From the NCBI GenBank assembly GCA_963814745.1, contig CAWFEA010000001.1:372001-436000 (forward strand): DNA of 64,000 bases, read 5' to 3'. Below are positions 46,260-54,474 of this stretch, piece after piece. Made by a program: the position numbers and the translations under genes. This stretch comes from CAWBRT01 sp963814745 (lineage in GTDB: Bacteria; Acidobacteriota; Terriglobia; Terriglobales; Acidobacteriaceae). Below the pieces are notes generated by a model, which worked only from the letters and a program-made list of their open reading frames with translations, had not been told where the DNA came from and searched no databases. Within the stretch, counting starts at the first letter, position 1; each line of letters starts with the position of its first letter.

Positions 46260-46949
46260 CTAATACTTACCGATAGCGTCGAAATTGAGTTCGAGCACAG
46301 TGTCCTTCACTGTTTCGTCCCGTGTCAGGATGATGAACCCCAAATCTTTAAGCCTAGTCAATTCCCGAAGAAACGTTCGACTTGTGAACTTCGCGTAGGC
46401 TGCTTGGACGTATTTGGCTTCACGTAACTCTGCGAACCCAACTTTCCTGGACGGACTATCTGAAAACGGATCGCTCGGTTCCGTCTCTGTGATCAAAAAA
46501 TGTAGGAGTTGGTACTCGCGCTGATTCAGCAACCTGCGGCGCTCTCCCACACGTTTGTTAAGGGCTCGCACCAACATATTTCGGTAAACAACACGGTTCA
46601 GCTTAGTTTTGATGAAGTTGTTGATGCCCTTCAACTCAAATGCAAATCCCTCCACACCAAAACGCAGAAATGCGGTTACGTCAAAGGGCACGCCCTGACG
46701 TGATTTTTGCAATAGTGTCATATACCTGGTTTTATTTTGATAAAAATAGTTGGAAAGCCCATAGAATCCGTGCACGTTGTAGCCGCCCTGAAAAAGAATG
46801 CCCGCTTCCACAAGTCTTGATACTCGGCCATTCCCGTCCCCAAATGGGTGGATCGTCACTAAAAAGAAGTGTGCCAACAAAGCGCGAATAACAGGGTGTT
46901 GCTCGGCAAGTTTCCTGCTGTTTATGAATGCAATAAATTCATTCATCAA
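46260..46949 (-). CDS. Fic-family protein, catalytic part (3' piece of a frameshifted gene)
   Basis: 229 aa containing the full active site HPFGDGNGRVSR at residue 34 (HPFx(D/E)GNGR); His34 and the anion hole are kept. After the Fic fold comes a winged-helix-like tail (LLNQREYQLLHFLI). Fic enzymes transfer AMP or related groups to hydroxyls on target proteins. It continues the frame of 46960-47451 after a one-base change in the CCC run near 46969. More AT-rich than purE and dinB around it. Confidence 0.85.
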   Translation of the reverse strand: MMNEFIAFINSRKLAEQHPVIRALLAHFFLVTIHPFGDGNGRVSRLVEAGILFQGGYNVHGFYGLSNYFYQNKTRYMTLLQKSRQGVPFDVTAFLRFGVEGFAFELKGINNFIKTKLNRVVYRNMLVRALNKRVGERRRLLNQREYQLLHFLITETEPSDPFSDSPSRKVGFAELREAKYVQAAYAKFTSRTFLRELTRLKDLGFIILTRDETVKDTVLELNFDAIGKY

Positions 46950-46959
46950 ACGATTGAGA

Positions 46960-47451
46960 TCAAGGGCCGGGCGCTCCGTAATGGACTCCGCCCCATTCGG
47001 GACTTCCTACAGTTACCTCGAAAGTCCGAAAACGCCCAGGAATGTTGTGGTCTTGGTCGGACTCAAGGGTGATCATCTCATGCATTTTGAAGAGATCATT
47101 CAGGTCAAGTGGTGCACTGCCCGGTGTGAAACGCTGCCGTATCCAATCCTGCGCAATTCCAGCATTTCGAATTTGTAGCTGCTCTTTGGTGATACGAGTC
47201 TTGATGTCTTCGACGGGCTTGTCCATGGCCTCAAGTTGATTTCCCACCTCTGCGGTTGACAAGGGATTTCCCTCAAGAGCGGTTGTGCCACGCACCACAC
47301 GTATTCGGTTGAGGCGATCCAATTGCGCTTTCCATTCGGGTGGGAGAACAAGATTGAGTGCTGCCTCTTTGTATGCCTCAATCCCCACGAGGGACTGAAA
47401 CAGGTTCATCATATCCAGTTGGTAATCGAGCTTAAATTTTCTCCAATCCAT
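46960..47451 (-). CDS. Fic-family protein, N-terminal part (5' piece of a frameshifted gene)
   Basis: 163 aa with the N-terminal helical domain and the inhibitory motif TTALEG (residues about 56-61, pattern (S/T)xxxE(G/N)) that blocks ATP in class II Fic proteins. Followed by the Fic-fold start (SDQDHNIPGRFRTFEVTVGSPEWGGVHYGAP). The break is at the CCC run; the next frame gives PALDLNRLMNEF and joins the catalytic piece. Start ATG at 47451, with AGAGG upstream in an AT-rich leader. Confidence 0.82.
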   Translation of the reverse strand: MDWRKFKLDYQLDMMNLFQSLVGIEAYKEAALNLVLPPEWKAQLDRLNRIRVVRGTTALEGNPLSTAEVGNQLEAMDKPVEDIKTRITKEQLQIRNAGIAQDWIRQRFTPGSAPLDLNDLFKMHEMITLESDQDHNIPGRFRTFEVTVGSPEWGGVHYGAPGP

Positions 47452-47847
47452 TAAAAATAACCTCTAATTTAGCACAATACTTGACCACACACTATTCAGT
47501 ACAACAATATAATAATATGTGACTTAATTATTTGTAAAGAGGTAATATGTTGATTGTTTGGCACGATATTTGACACGCTATTTGGCAAGGTGTTAACCGG
47601 CTAAAAGCAGAAAAACGGATTCAAGTGGTTTCGGCGCTAATTGAGGGCAATTCCATCAACGCGATTGTTCGCACGACCAATTTTTTCCTGGATCCTCCAG
47701 GTGCTTCCAAGCCGCCCCGGACCGCACGGTGGGCGAAGCTGTAATATGTCATGTTAGAAATTTGCCGAATTGAAGTGGATGGAATGTCGGAAAGCTTGCA
47801 ATTCTTAAATCCGAATCTCACCCCTGAAATATATAGAGAGGTTTTCC
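47452..47847. other. AT-rich region upstream of fic and dinB, with a transposase relic
   Basis: Holds the fic leader (very AT-rich 47452-47590), an N-terminal transposase fragment (47592-47673) and nothing else recognisable. The AT content contrasts with the neighbours. Confidence 0.5.
47592..47673 (+). mobile_element. N-terminal relic of an IS1-like transposase
   Basis: Frame +3 reads VNRLKAEKRIQVVSALIEG then NSINAIVR, the typical start (HTH) of IS1-family transposases. After the VR codons the reading frame runs into unrelated sequence. No inverted repeats or start codon are seen, so it is a small fragment of a lost insertion sequence. Confidence 0.5.
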
Positions 47848-48345
47848 ATGTCCTGCGTTCCCGCTCTGAGCTATTTCGAGTTGCTTGCTTACACCGGCGA
47901 GGAGACCCGCCGTTGGCGCGCTTACTTTGACCAGAATCCGAAAGCCCTGGAGGTGTCCATCGGCGGCGAGCGCAAGGACGTGCGCGGCCTGGTGACCCAC
48001 CTTTTTATCAGCGAGTATCGCTGGGGGCAGTACCTCGTAGGCGAAAAACCCGCCGCGCCCGATTCCTTCAAGCCGCAGAACATCGACGAGATCTGGGCGA
48101 TTTACGCCACCGCCCGCCAGCGGGTCGAGACTTGGCTTGCCTCCGCAACTGCCGAGGAAATGGACCAGATGCTCACCGTCAAATCGGTTACCTACGGCGA
48201 GACTTCGGTGAGTAAGCGCAAAATTCTCACGCACGCCATGATTCACGGCATCCGCCATTGGGCGCAAATCGCCACGGCGCTGCGCCAGGGTTGCTTTGTC
48301 AGCGACTGGTCGCACGACATGTTGTTCTCGCCCGCGCTGCGCTAA
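47848..48345 (+). CDS. DinB-family metal-dependent protein
   Basis: 165 aa, SD GAGAGG. Four-helix bundle pattern with metal-binding His in VTHLFISEYRW and the two His of LTHAMIHGIRHWAQIATALR. The family includes thiol transferases and damage-induced proteins of unknown function. Soluble. Function here unknown. Confidence 0.82.
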   Translation: MSCVPALSYFELLAYTGEETRRWRAYFDQNPKALEVSIGGERKDVRGLVTHLFISEYRWGQYLVGEKPAAPDSFKPQNIDEIWAIYATARQRVETWLASATAEEMDQMLTVKSVTYGETSVSKRKILTHAMIHGIRHWAQIATALRQGCFVSDWSHDMLFSPALR

Positions 48346-48499
48346 GCTGAACGAGTCATTATCCTGGTTCCATCCAGAGTGTCAACCCGAGCAGCGCGAG
48401 GGATCTGAATTTCTCGCCGGTGGCCGGGGTGGTACAAGCGGCAACCGGAATTCTGCCCGAGGCGTGCTATTCTGTGGTTGCTCTGCTCTGCATTTTGTA

Positions 48500-50725
48500 A
48501 TGAAAGTTGTCATCAAGACCCCGGCCCTCGGAGCGGCGAGACAGAAGCTCGTGAACCGGTTCGCTTTTGCCGGCATGGTGATCGCCTCGGCGGCAATCGG
48601 CATCTTCTGCGGGCTTCTGCTTGTCTATTCCACCGATCTGCCTCAAGTCAGCGAACTTGAGCGCTATCGCCCCAGCTCGGTGACGCAACTCTACGACATC
48701 AAGGGCAGGGTCATCGGCTCGTTCGCCTTGCAACGCCGCATCGTCGCCTCCTACGAGGACTACCCCAAGGTTTTGCTCGAGGCAGTCACCTCGATTGAAG
48801 ACAAAGGGTTTGAGACGCACTGGGGAATCGACTTCCGGCGCATTCTGGGTGCCGCCTATCGCGATGTGGCCACGGGCAGCCGTGCCCAGGGCGGTTCCAC
48901 CCTGACCATGCAGCTGGCGCGCAACCTGTTTTTGTCTCCCGACCGCAAGTTCCGGCGCAAACTTCAGGAGGTCATGCTGTCGATCCAGATCGAGCGGCGC
49001 TTCACCAAGCCGCAGATCTTCACCCTCTACGCCAACCAGATATTCCTCGGCCATGGCGTTTACGGCTTTGAAGCCGGCGCGCAGTATTACTTCAGCAAGC
49101 ACGCCAAGGATTTGCGTCTCGAAGAAGCGGCGCTGCTGGCCGGTCTGCCGAAAGCTCCGAATTTTTATTCGCCGGTCAACTATCCCGAGCGCGCCCTGCG
49201 CCGCCGCAACCTCGTTCTCAACGCCATGATGGAGGACGGCAAAATCACCGCCGCCGAGGCCGAGCGCGCCAAAGAGACGCCGATACGCCTGAACCTGCAG
49301 AGCGATTCCAATTCCATCGCTCCGTATTTCGTGGAAGAAGTGCGGCGCTATCTGGAAAAGAAATACGGCACCGCCGATGTCCATGAGGGACGCCTTGGCG
49401 TCTACACCACGCTCGACTTGGACCTCCAGCGGGCCGGCACCCGCGCCCTGCTGGACGGGCTGGTCGCCTATGAGCACCGTCACGGCTGGGTGGGGAATCT
49501 GCCCAATGTGATCGCCGCCGGCGGCGACCTGGAGCGCTACGACAATCCTGACTGGCGAGAGTTAATCGAGGCGGGCGCGTACGTTCACGGCTTGGTCACT
49601 GAAGTGTCGGCCGCTTCGGCGACGGTGCGCCTGGGAAGGATCACCGGCCTCATTGATGTCCCGGGAATCAAGTGGACCGGACGCAAATCCGTCACCGACA
49701 TCCTGAGCGTCGGCGACGTAGTTTATGCCCGCGTCGTGTCGGTGGATGGCGCCCGCGCTCAGCTTGCGCTGGAGCAGGACTCCGGGATACAGGGAGCGCT
49801 CGTGGCGCTCGACAATGGCAGCGGTGAAATCCGCGCCATGATCGGCGGGCGCGACTTCGACGACTCCAAGTTCAATCGCGCGACCCAGGCTTTGCGGCAG
49901 ACGGGCTCCTCTTTCAAGCCCTACGTGTACACCGCCGCCATCGACCGCGGAGCATCGCCGGACGACTTCGTGCTGGATGCCCCCGTAAGTTTCCCGTCCG
50001 CCTCCGGCGCCTACACACCGCACAACTACGACGGCAAGTTTGAAGGCAACATCACCTTGCGCCATGCCTTGGCGGAATCGCGCAACATACCCGCGCTGAA
50101 GGTGGCGCAGCAGGTCGGAATCCACACCGTCATAGACTACGTGCGCCGCTTCGGCGTCACCTCGCAGATTCAGCCTTACCTGCCGGTGGCGCTGGGCGCG
50201 GCGGAGATTACGCTGCTGGAGCAAACCGCGGCGTATTCCACCTTCCCGAACGATGGCGTGCGCGTTTCGCCGCACAGCATTCGCAAGGTGGTCAACTATG
50301 ACGGACACGTGCTCGAAGAATCCGTCCCCGAAGTCCGCGATGTGATCAGCGAAAAGACGGCGCGCATCATGACCTCCATGTTGCAGGGGGTGGTCCAGCA
50401 CGGCACGGGCTACCAGGCGTCGAAGCTCAAGCACCCGCTGGCCGGCAAAACCGGAACCACCAACGATTTCACCGACGCCTGGTTCATGGGCTTTTCGCCC
50501 TCGATTACCTGCGGCGTCTGGGTCGGCTTCGACGAGAAAAAGACCCTGGGCAACAAGGAAACGGGAGCCATGGCCGCGCTGCCGGCCTGGATAGACTTCA
50601 TGCGAGTGGCCATCGCCGGACACGACGACGAACACTTCGCCGATTCCGCCGCACCGTCGGTTCCCGCGCCCTCGATGGCGCGCAAAGCGGATGCTTCCGG
50701 CCATCCTGCAAGCGAGGTACGCTGA
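48500..50725 (+). CDS. Penicillin-binding protein 1A (class A, bifunctional)
   Basis: 741 aa; ATG at 48500 (an earlier in-frame ATG at 48296 has no support). One N-terminal helix (about 25-45), then the GT51 transglycosylase: SIEDKGFETHWGIDFRRI with the catalytic Glu, and GGSTLTMQLARNLFL. After a variable domain comes the transpeptidase: TGSSFKPYVYTAA (Ser of SxxK), SRN-like ESRNIPALK and KTGTTNDFTDAWFMGF. Polymerises and cross-links peptidoglycan at the outer face of the inner membrane. Ends directly at the next gene. Confidence 0.95.
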   Translation: MKVVIKTPALGAARQKLVNRFAFAGMVIASAAIGIFCGLLLVYSTDLPQVSELERYRPSSVTQLYDIKGRVIGSFALQRRIVASYEDYPKVLLEAVTSIEDKGFETHWGIDFRRILGAAYRDVATGSRAQGGSTLTMQLARNLFLSPDRKFRRKLQEVMLSIQIERRFTKPQIFTLYANQIFLGHGVYGFEAGAQYYFSKHAKDLRLEEAALLAGLPKAPNFYSPVNYPERALRRRNLVLNAMMEDGKITAAEAERAKETPIRLNLQSDSNSIAPYFVEEVRRYLEKKYGTADVHEGRLGVYTTLDLDLQRAGTRALLDGLVAYEHRHGWVGNLPNVIAAGGDLERYDNPDWRELIEAGAYVHGLVTEVSAASATVRLGRITGLIDVPGIKWTGRKSVTDILSVGDVVYARVVSVDGARAQLALEQDSGIQGALVALDNGSGEIRAMIGGRDFDDSKFNRATQALRQTGSSFKPYVYTAAIDRGASPDDFVLDAPVSFPSASGAYTPHNYDGKFEGNITLRHALAESRNIPALKVAQQVGIHTVIDYVRRFGVTSQIQPYLPVALGAAEITLLEQTAAYSTFPNDGVRVSPHSIRKVVNYDGHVLEESVPEVRDVISEKTARIMTSMLQGVVQHGTGYQASKLKHPLAGKTGTTNDFTDAWFMGFSPSITCGVWVGFDEKKTLGNKETGAMAALPAWIDFMRVAIAGHDDEHFADSAAPSVPAPSMARKADASGHPASEVR

Positions 50726-51505
50726 GTGAGGCGCTTCCTTCGCACCCTGCTGTACGGGTTGTTACTGGTCATCGTGGGTCTCGTTTCCGCGCTCACCGCG
50801 ATGCGCTTCGCCATCCACGGACGTGAAGTGCTCGTGCCGAAACTCATCGGGCTTGCCCCGGCCGAGGCGCAACGCATCGCCGCCGAGAACGGGCTGGCCA
50901 TTTTGCGCGATCAGAATTTCTACAGCAGCGAGGTTCCCGAGGGCCGCATCGTTTCGCAACTACCGCAGGCAGGCGAACGCGTACGCGTGGGCTTCCGCAT
51001 TCGCGTCGCCCAAAGCCTGGGGCCGCAAAAGGTCGAAATCCCCAGCTTGCTGGGGCAATCCGTACGATCGGCCGAGCTGAACCTGAAAGAGCGCGGCCTG
51101 GAACTTGGCTCGGTCGCCGAACTCCCCACGGCCGATGCCGCCGCCGATCAGGTGATCGCCCAGAGCCCCACGCCCGGCGCCAGTCAAATCGCGACGCCTG
51201 CGGTAAGCCTGTTGACCAGCGCGGCTGCGGACGCGGAAGCGTTCGTCATGCCTGACTTTGCCGGCGCCAAGCTCTCCGAGGCCAGCGCGGCCGTGCGAGC
51301 GGCGGGACTGGCGGTGGGAGCGATTGCCACCGCGCCCACCGCGCCGCCGGCCGCAACTGGAACCGCGGCCGGAACCAAAACGGCAGCGAAATCTTCGCCG
51401 CGAGTATCGTCTGATGCCATCATCATTCACCAGACGCCGGCCGCCGGACAGCGGGTCTTTCCGGGAAACACCGTGCAATTCGAAGTCGAGGCCCCTGCAA
51501 AATAG
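50726..51505 (+). CDS. Membrane-anchored PASTA-domain protein
   Basis: 259 aa from the GTG that follows the PBP stop codon directly, so it is translationally coupled. One helix (about 8-26) and three PASTA domains (about 36-92, 97-163 and 172-257, the last two split by an Ala/Pro/Thr-rich linker). PASTA domains bind muropeptides or beta-lactams and occur on class A PBPs and PASTA kinases. Here they are on a separate protein, presumably a partner of the preceding PBP. Confidence 0.9.
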   Translation: MRRFLRTLLYGLLLVIVGLVSALTAMRFAIHGREVLVPKLIGLAPAEAQRIAAENGLAILRDQNFYSSEVPEGRIVSQLPQAGERVRVGFRIRVAQSLGPQKVEIPSLLGQSVRSAELNLKERGLELGSVAELPTADAAADQVIAQSPTPGASQIATPAVSLLTSAAADAEAFVMPDFAGAKLSEASAAVRAAGLAVGAIATAPTAPPAATGTAAGTKTAAKSSPRVSSDAIIIHQTPAAGQRVFPGNTVQFEVEAPAK

Positions 51506-51604
51506 CGTCCGCGGGCGTGACGTTCTTCCCGTGCGGCGCAATCCCCGAGAAAAAATCAGGGGCTGCTGGCATAATAGAAACATTCAAAATTTCCGGGAGA
51601 TGCC

Positions 51605-52711
51605 ATGTTGCGCGTTGGATTCATTGGCTGGAGAGGGATGGTCGGCAGCGTCCTTATGCAGAGGATGCGCGAGGAAAAAGACTTCGCCGGCATTGACCCC
51701 GTTTTCTTCACTACTTCGAACGTCGGCGGCGCCGGCCCCGAAGAAGCCCGAGGCGCTTCGCTGCTGGATGCCCGCAACCGCAAGGAGTTGGCCGCCTGCG
51801 ACATGCTCATCAGTTGCCAGGGCGGCGATTACACCACCGAGGTCTACGCGCCTCTGCGCAAGGATGGTTGGAAGGGATACTGGATCGATGCCGCTTCCAC
51901 CCTGCGCATGAGCGGCGAATCGGTCATCATCCTCGATCCGGTCAACGGCGGCATCATTGCCGATGCGCTCGCCAAGGGCCTGCGCTGCTATGTCGGCGGC
52001 AACTGCACGGTCAGCCTGATGCTGATGGCTACCGCCGGGCTCTTCCAGGCCGGACTCATCGAGTGGATGACGACCATGACCTACCAGGCTGCTTCCGGCG
52101 CCGGCGCCGCCAAGATGCTGGAACTGGTACAGCAGATGCGCTGCCTGACGGACCCCTCGGCCAAGTCTCCGTCAGACAACGCTCTCGAAGTCGATCGCAT
52201 GGTCATCGAGGCGCAGCGTTCGCGGTCGCTGCCCACCGCGGAGTTCGGCGTGCCCCTGGCCGGCAGCCTGATTCCCTGGATCGATAAGGAAATGCCCGAC
52301 GGCCAGACGCGCGAAGAGTGGAAGGGCATGGCCGAGACCAACAAAATCATGGGACTCAACCCGCCCGTGCCCGTCGATGGCATCTGTGTCCGCGTCGGCG
52401 CCATGCGCTGCCACAGCCAGGGACTCTGCATCAAGCTGACCAAAGACGTGCCGCTGGCCGAGATCGAACAGCTGCTCGCGGCCAATAATCAGTGGGTGCG
52501 GGTGGTCCCCAACAACAAGGACGCAAGCATCCGCTGCCTCACCCCGACGGCGGTTTCCGGCACCCTGACGGTTCCCATCGGACGCCTGCACAAGCTGAAA
52601 CTCGGCCCGCTGTACCTGGGTGCCTTCACCGTGGGCGATCAACTGCTCTGGGGAGCCGCCGAACCCTTGCGCCGCATGCTGAACCTGCTGCGCGCCCACC
52701 TGAACGCGTAA
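51605..52711 (+). CDS. asd: Aspartate-semialdehyde dehydrogenase (E. coli type)
   Basis: 368 aa, close to E. coli Asd throughout: GFIGWRGMVGSVLMQRM at the start, catalytic Cys in GGNCTVSLMLMA (about residue 134), AGSLIPWIDKEM and the RCHSQG and GTLTVPIGRLHKL segments. It makes aspartate semialdehyde for lysine/diaminopimelate, threonine and methionine. SD is weak (GGGAGATGCC). Confidence 0.96.
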   Translation: MLRVGFIGWRGMVGSVLMQRMREEKDFAGIDPVFFTTSNVGGAGPEEARGASLLDARNRKELAACDMLISCQGGDYTTEVYAPLRKDGWKGYWIDAASTLRMSGESVIILDPVNGGIIADALAKGLRCYVGGNCTVSLMLMATAGLFQAGLIEWMTTMTYQAASGAGAAKMLELVQQMRCLTDPSAKSPSDNALEVDRMVIEAQRSRSLPTAEFGVPLAGSLIPWIDKEMPDGQTREEWKGMAETNKIMGLNPPVPVDGICVRVGAMRCHSQGLCIKLTKDVPLAEIEQLLAANNQWVRVVPNNKDASIRCLTPTAVSGTLTVPIGRLHKLKLGPLYLGAFTVGDQLLWGAAEPLRRMLNLLRAHLNA

Positions 52712-52735
52712 AAGGTTTTGAGCCGCAGTCGCCGA

Positions 52736-52785
52736 CGGAACTACCCCACGTTAGCCAAAAACAGGCGAACGTGGGGCACCCGGCG
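52736..52785. repeat. REP-like hairpin, copy 1
   Basis: CCCCACGTT (52744-52752) pairs with AACGTGGGG (52768-52776), flanked by GAACTA and CACCCGG. A partner copy in the opposite orientation is at 54083-54135, on the far side of the gene between them. Confidence 0.6.
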
Positions 52786-52791
52786 TCGTGT

Positions 52792-54003
52792 TCATTTGCC
52801 GACCCCGACTTTTTCTTCTTCGGTGGAGTACTGCCGAGGGCGGATCTTTTCCGGTTTCACCCCAATCCATTTGACGTAAGGGCCGGTACGCTTGCAAGCT
52901 ATCTCCCTACACTCTTCATCTGGATCGCTCCATCCCAACTTCAGAATTTCCCTATCCTTCATCGGCTCGCAGGATTCGAGGACGTTACGGCGCAGACGGC
53001 TGTACTTCTCCTCTGGCAGCCGTCTGTACATTTCAAGTTTGACGTTCGGTGTTGTTTGAACGTACCTAAAAACTTGAGCCGGAACCGCTTGCGAATCGAC
53101 TCCTGAGTCCATTAGCCAGCGGTCAACGGCGAGCCGCCACATCTGTTCGTACTCCTCGAAGGGCGGATTGTACCCGCCGTAAACCTTCCAATGATCGCGA
53201 CCTGTCCTTCGGCTCCCCTCTACAATGTGGGGGTTAGCGGCTGCGGCCCAGATCAAAGCCACATGCTCCTGAAAATTCATCCTGAGATTTTCAGGCTTTT
53301 CCCGCATAAGGGCCACGACGAAGCAACGGTAAAGTCGTGGATTACGCATCGCTGCCAGCCTTTCCAGTTGCGACATTTTGGAGAAGCCTTCCTGCCAGCC
53401 TTCGTCTATGGGCCACACGAGTTGAGCCCATTGGCCAGGATAATTTGGGTTGCTGAACAGGGCGGCGCGCACCACTGGGTCTGGGTCGCTAGCCAGTTCT
53501 GCCTCAAAGTCTTTCAGGATTTTGGGTGTTTTATCCCAAAACGGTTCCTCACTCGTCCAGTCGTACTCTTTGTAAACGGTGTCAAGGTGCGATGCTGCAT
53601 AGATTCTTACTGCGGGGTCCCTGTCAGCGAATGCTTCTTCCGCTATGGCAAGCGGGACGGAAACACCCGTTTTCAGCATCCGCTTGAGAAAAGCCTTCTT
53701 CTCTGCGGCAGTAAGCGCAGCTTTGTACTCAGCGATAAGCAGGCTACCGCAATACTCGTCTTCCAAAGCATAAGGAGACGGATTCTCAAACGAAAACTCG
53801 GAGTCCTCTTCTTCCCGCACGGAGGGCCAGCCATCTTCATGCCATTCGTACCCAAGGACGGCATTGTGCGTAGAAACCCTTTTTTCGCTTTGGAGATCCT
53901 TTTCAACTGATTTAGCCACGGCATCAATGCGCGATCCGTTCTTTTCAACGATGCGGGCAATGTAGAACAACAAGACGATTATCACACCCAGCAAAACGTA
54001 CAT
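52792..54003 (-). CDS. Membrane-anchored HEAT-like repeat protein
   Basis: 403 aa. Helix at the N-terminus (MYVLLGVIIVLLFYIARIV), then a cytoplasmic or exported helical part with HEAT/ARM-like repeats (AEEAFADRDPAVRIYAASHLD, LASDPDPVVRAALFSNPN). No catalytic motif seen. More AT-rich than the asd and ilvB genes around it, and bracketed by inverted hairpin repeats, which suggests a transferred cassette. Function unknown. Confidence 0.65.
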   Translation of the reverse strand: MYVLLGVIIVLLFYIARIVEKNGSRIDAVAKSVEKDLQSEKRVSTHNAVLGYEWHEDGWPSVREEEDSEFSFENPSPYALEDEYCGSLLIAEYKAALTAAEKKAFLKRMLKTGVSVPLAIAEEAFADRDPAVRIYAASHLDTVYKEYDWTSEEPFWDKTPKILKDFEAELASDPDPVVRAALFSNPNYPGQWAQLVWPIDEGWQEGFSKMSQLERLAAMRNPRLYRCFVVALMREKPENLRMNFQEHVALIWAAAANPHIVEGSRRTGRDHWKVYGGYNPPFEEYEQMWRLAVDRWLMDSGVDSQAVPAQVFRYVQTTPNVKLEMYRRLPEEKYSRLRRNVLESCEPMKDREILKLGWSDPDEECREIACKRTGPYVKWIGVKPEKIRPRQYSTEEEKVGVGK

Positions 54004-54474
54004 TGGCGCGCCCTCTCGATGAGATGGGAAGTCTCTGAGGCGGATTGTGCTCTGTAGGAATTACGCAGTCAACAGGCGAGTGGCCGGGTGCCCCAGGTCC
54101 CCGCCCTTCTTTTGGGCTGACCTGGGGTAGTTCCTCGTCCCGGCGTTCGTCCAGCCATCTCGATTTCTAAATCCCTCATTAGCTCGATTTTTGATAATAT
54201 TTCAGCTACCCGGCCAGGGCGGATTGGGGTGTTTGCCTGGGCCGATCATGAAAGGCTCTGCCCGGATACAGATACGCGGCCAATATGGCGGGTCGCGGAG
54301 CACTGGCGGCAGGGCTTTGCTGTATCTTGGTAACAACAGTCTGTATTTGAACGCCGTAAACCTTAGTTGAATTTCTATGTGGGCGCCAGCGTTGCCGGAG
54401 AGTCTCCGGCCTTGATGGCGGCTCTTACGCCGGACTTTTATTTTTTTCGACGGCCGGCAGTTCGAGGTGGGCGA
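54004..54474. other. Intergenic region upstream of ilvB
   Basis: Contains REP-like copy 2 and, nearer ilvB, a GCCGGAG-AGT-CTCCGGC palindrome (54394-54410) that could attenuate or just be a random stem. No T-box, leucine-rich leader peptide or other riboswitch was recognised. Confidence 0.45.
54083..54135. repeat. REP-like hairpin, copy 2 (inverted)
   Basis: CCCCAGGTC (54091-54099) pairs with GACCTGGGG (54119-54127); flanks CCGGGTG and TAGTTCC are the reverse of those at 52736-52785. Confidence 0.6.

Noticed and set aside
54394..54410. Palindrome in the ilvB leader as an attenuator or T-box
   Set aside because: No leader peptide, antiterminator alternative or T-box sequence is visible.
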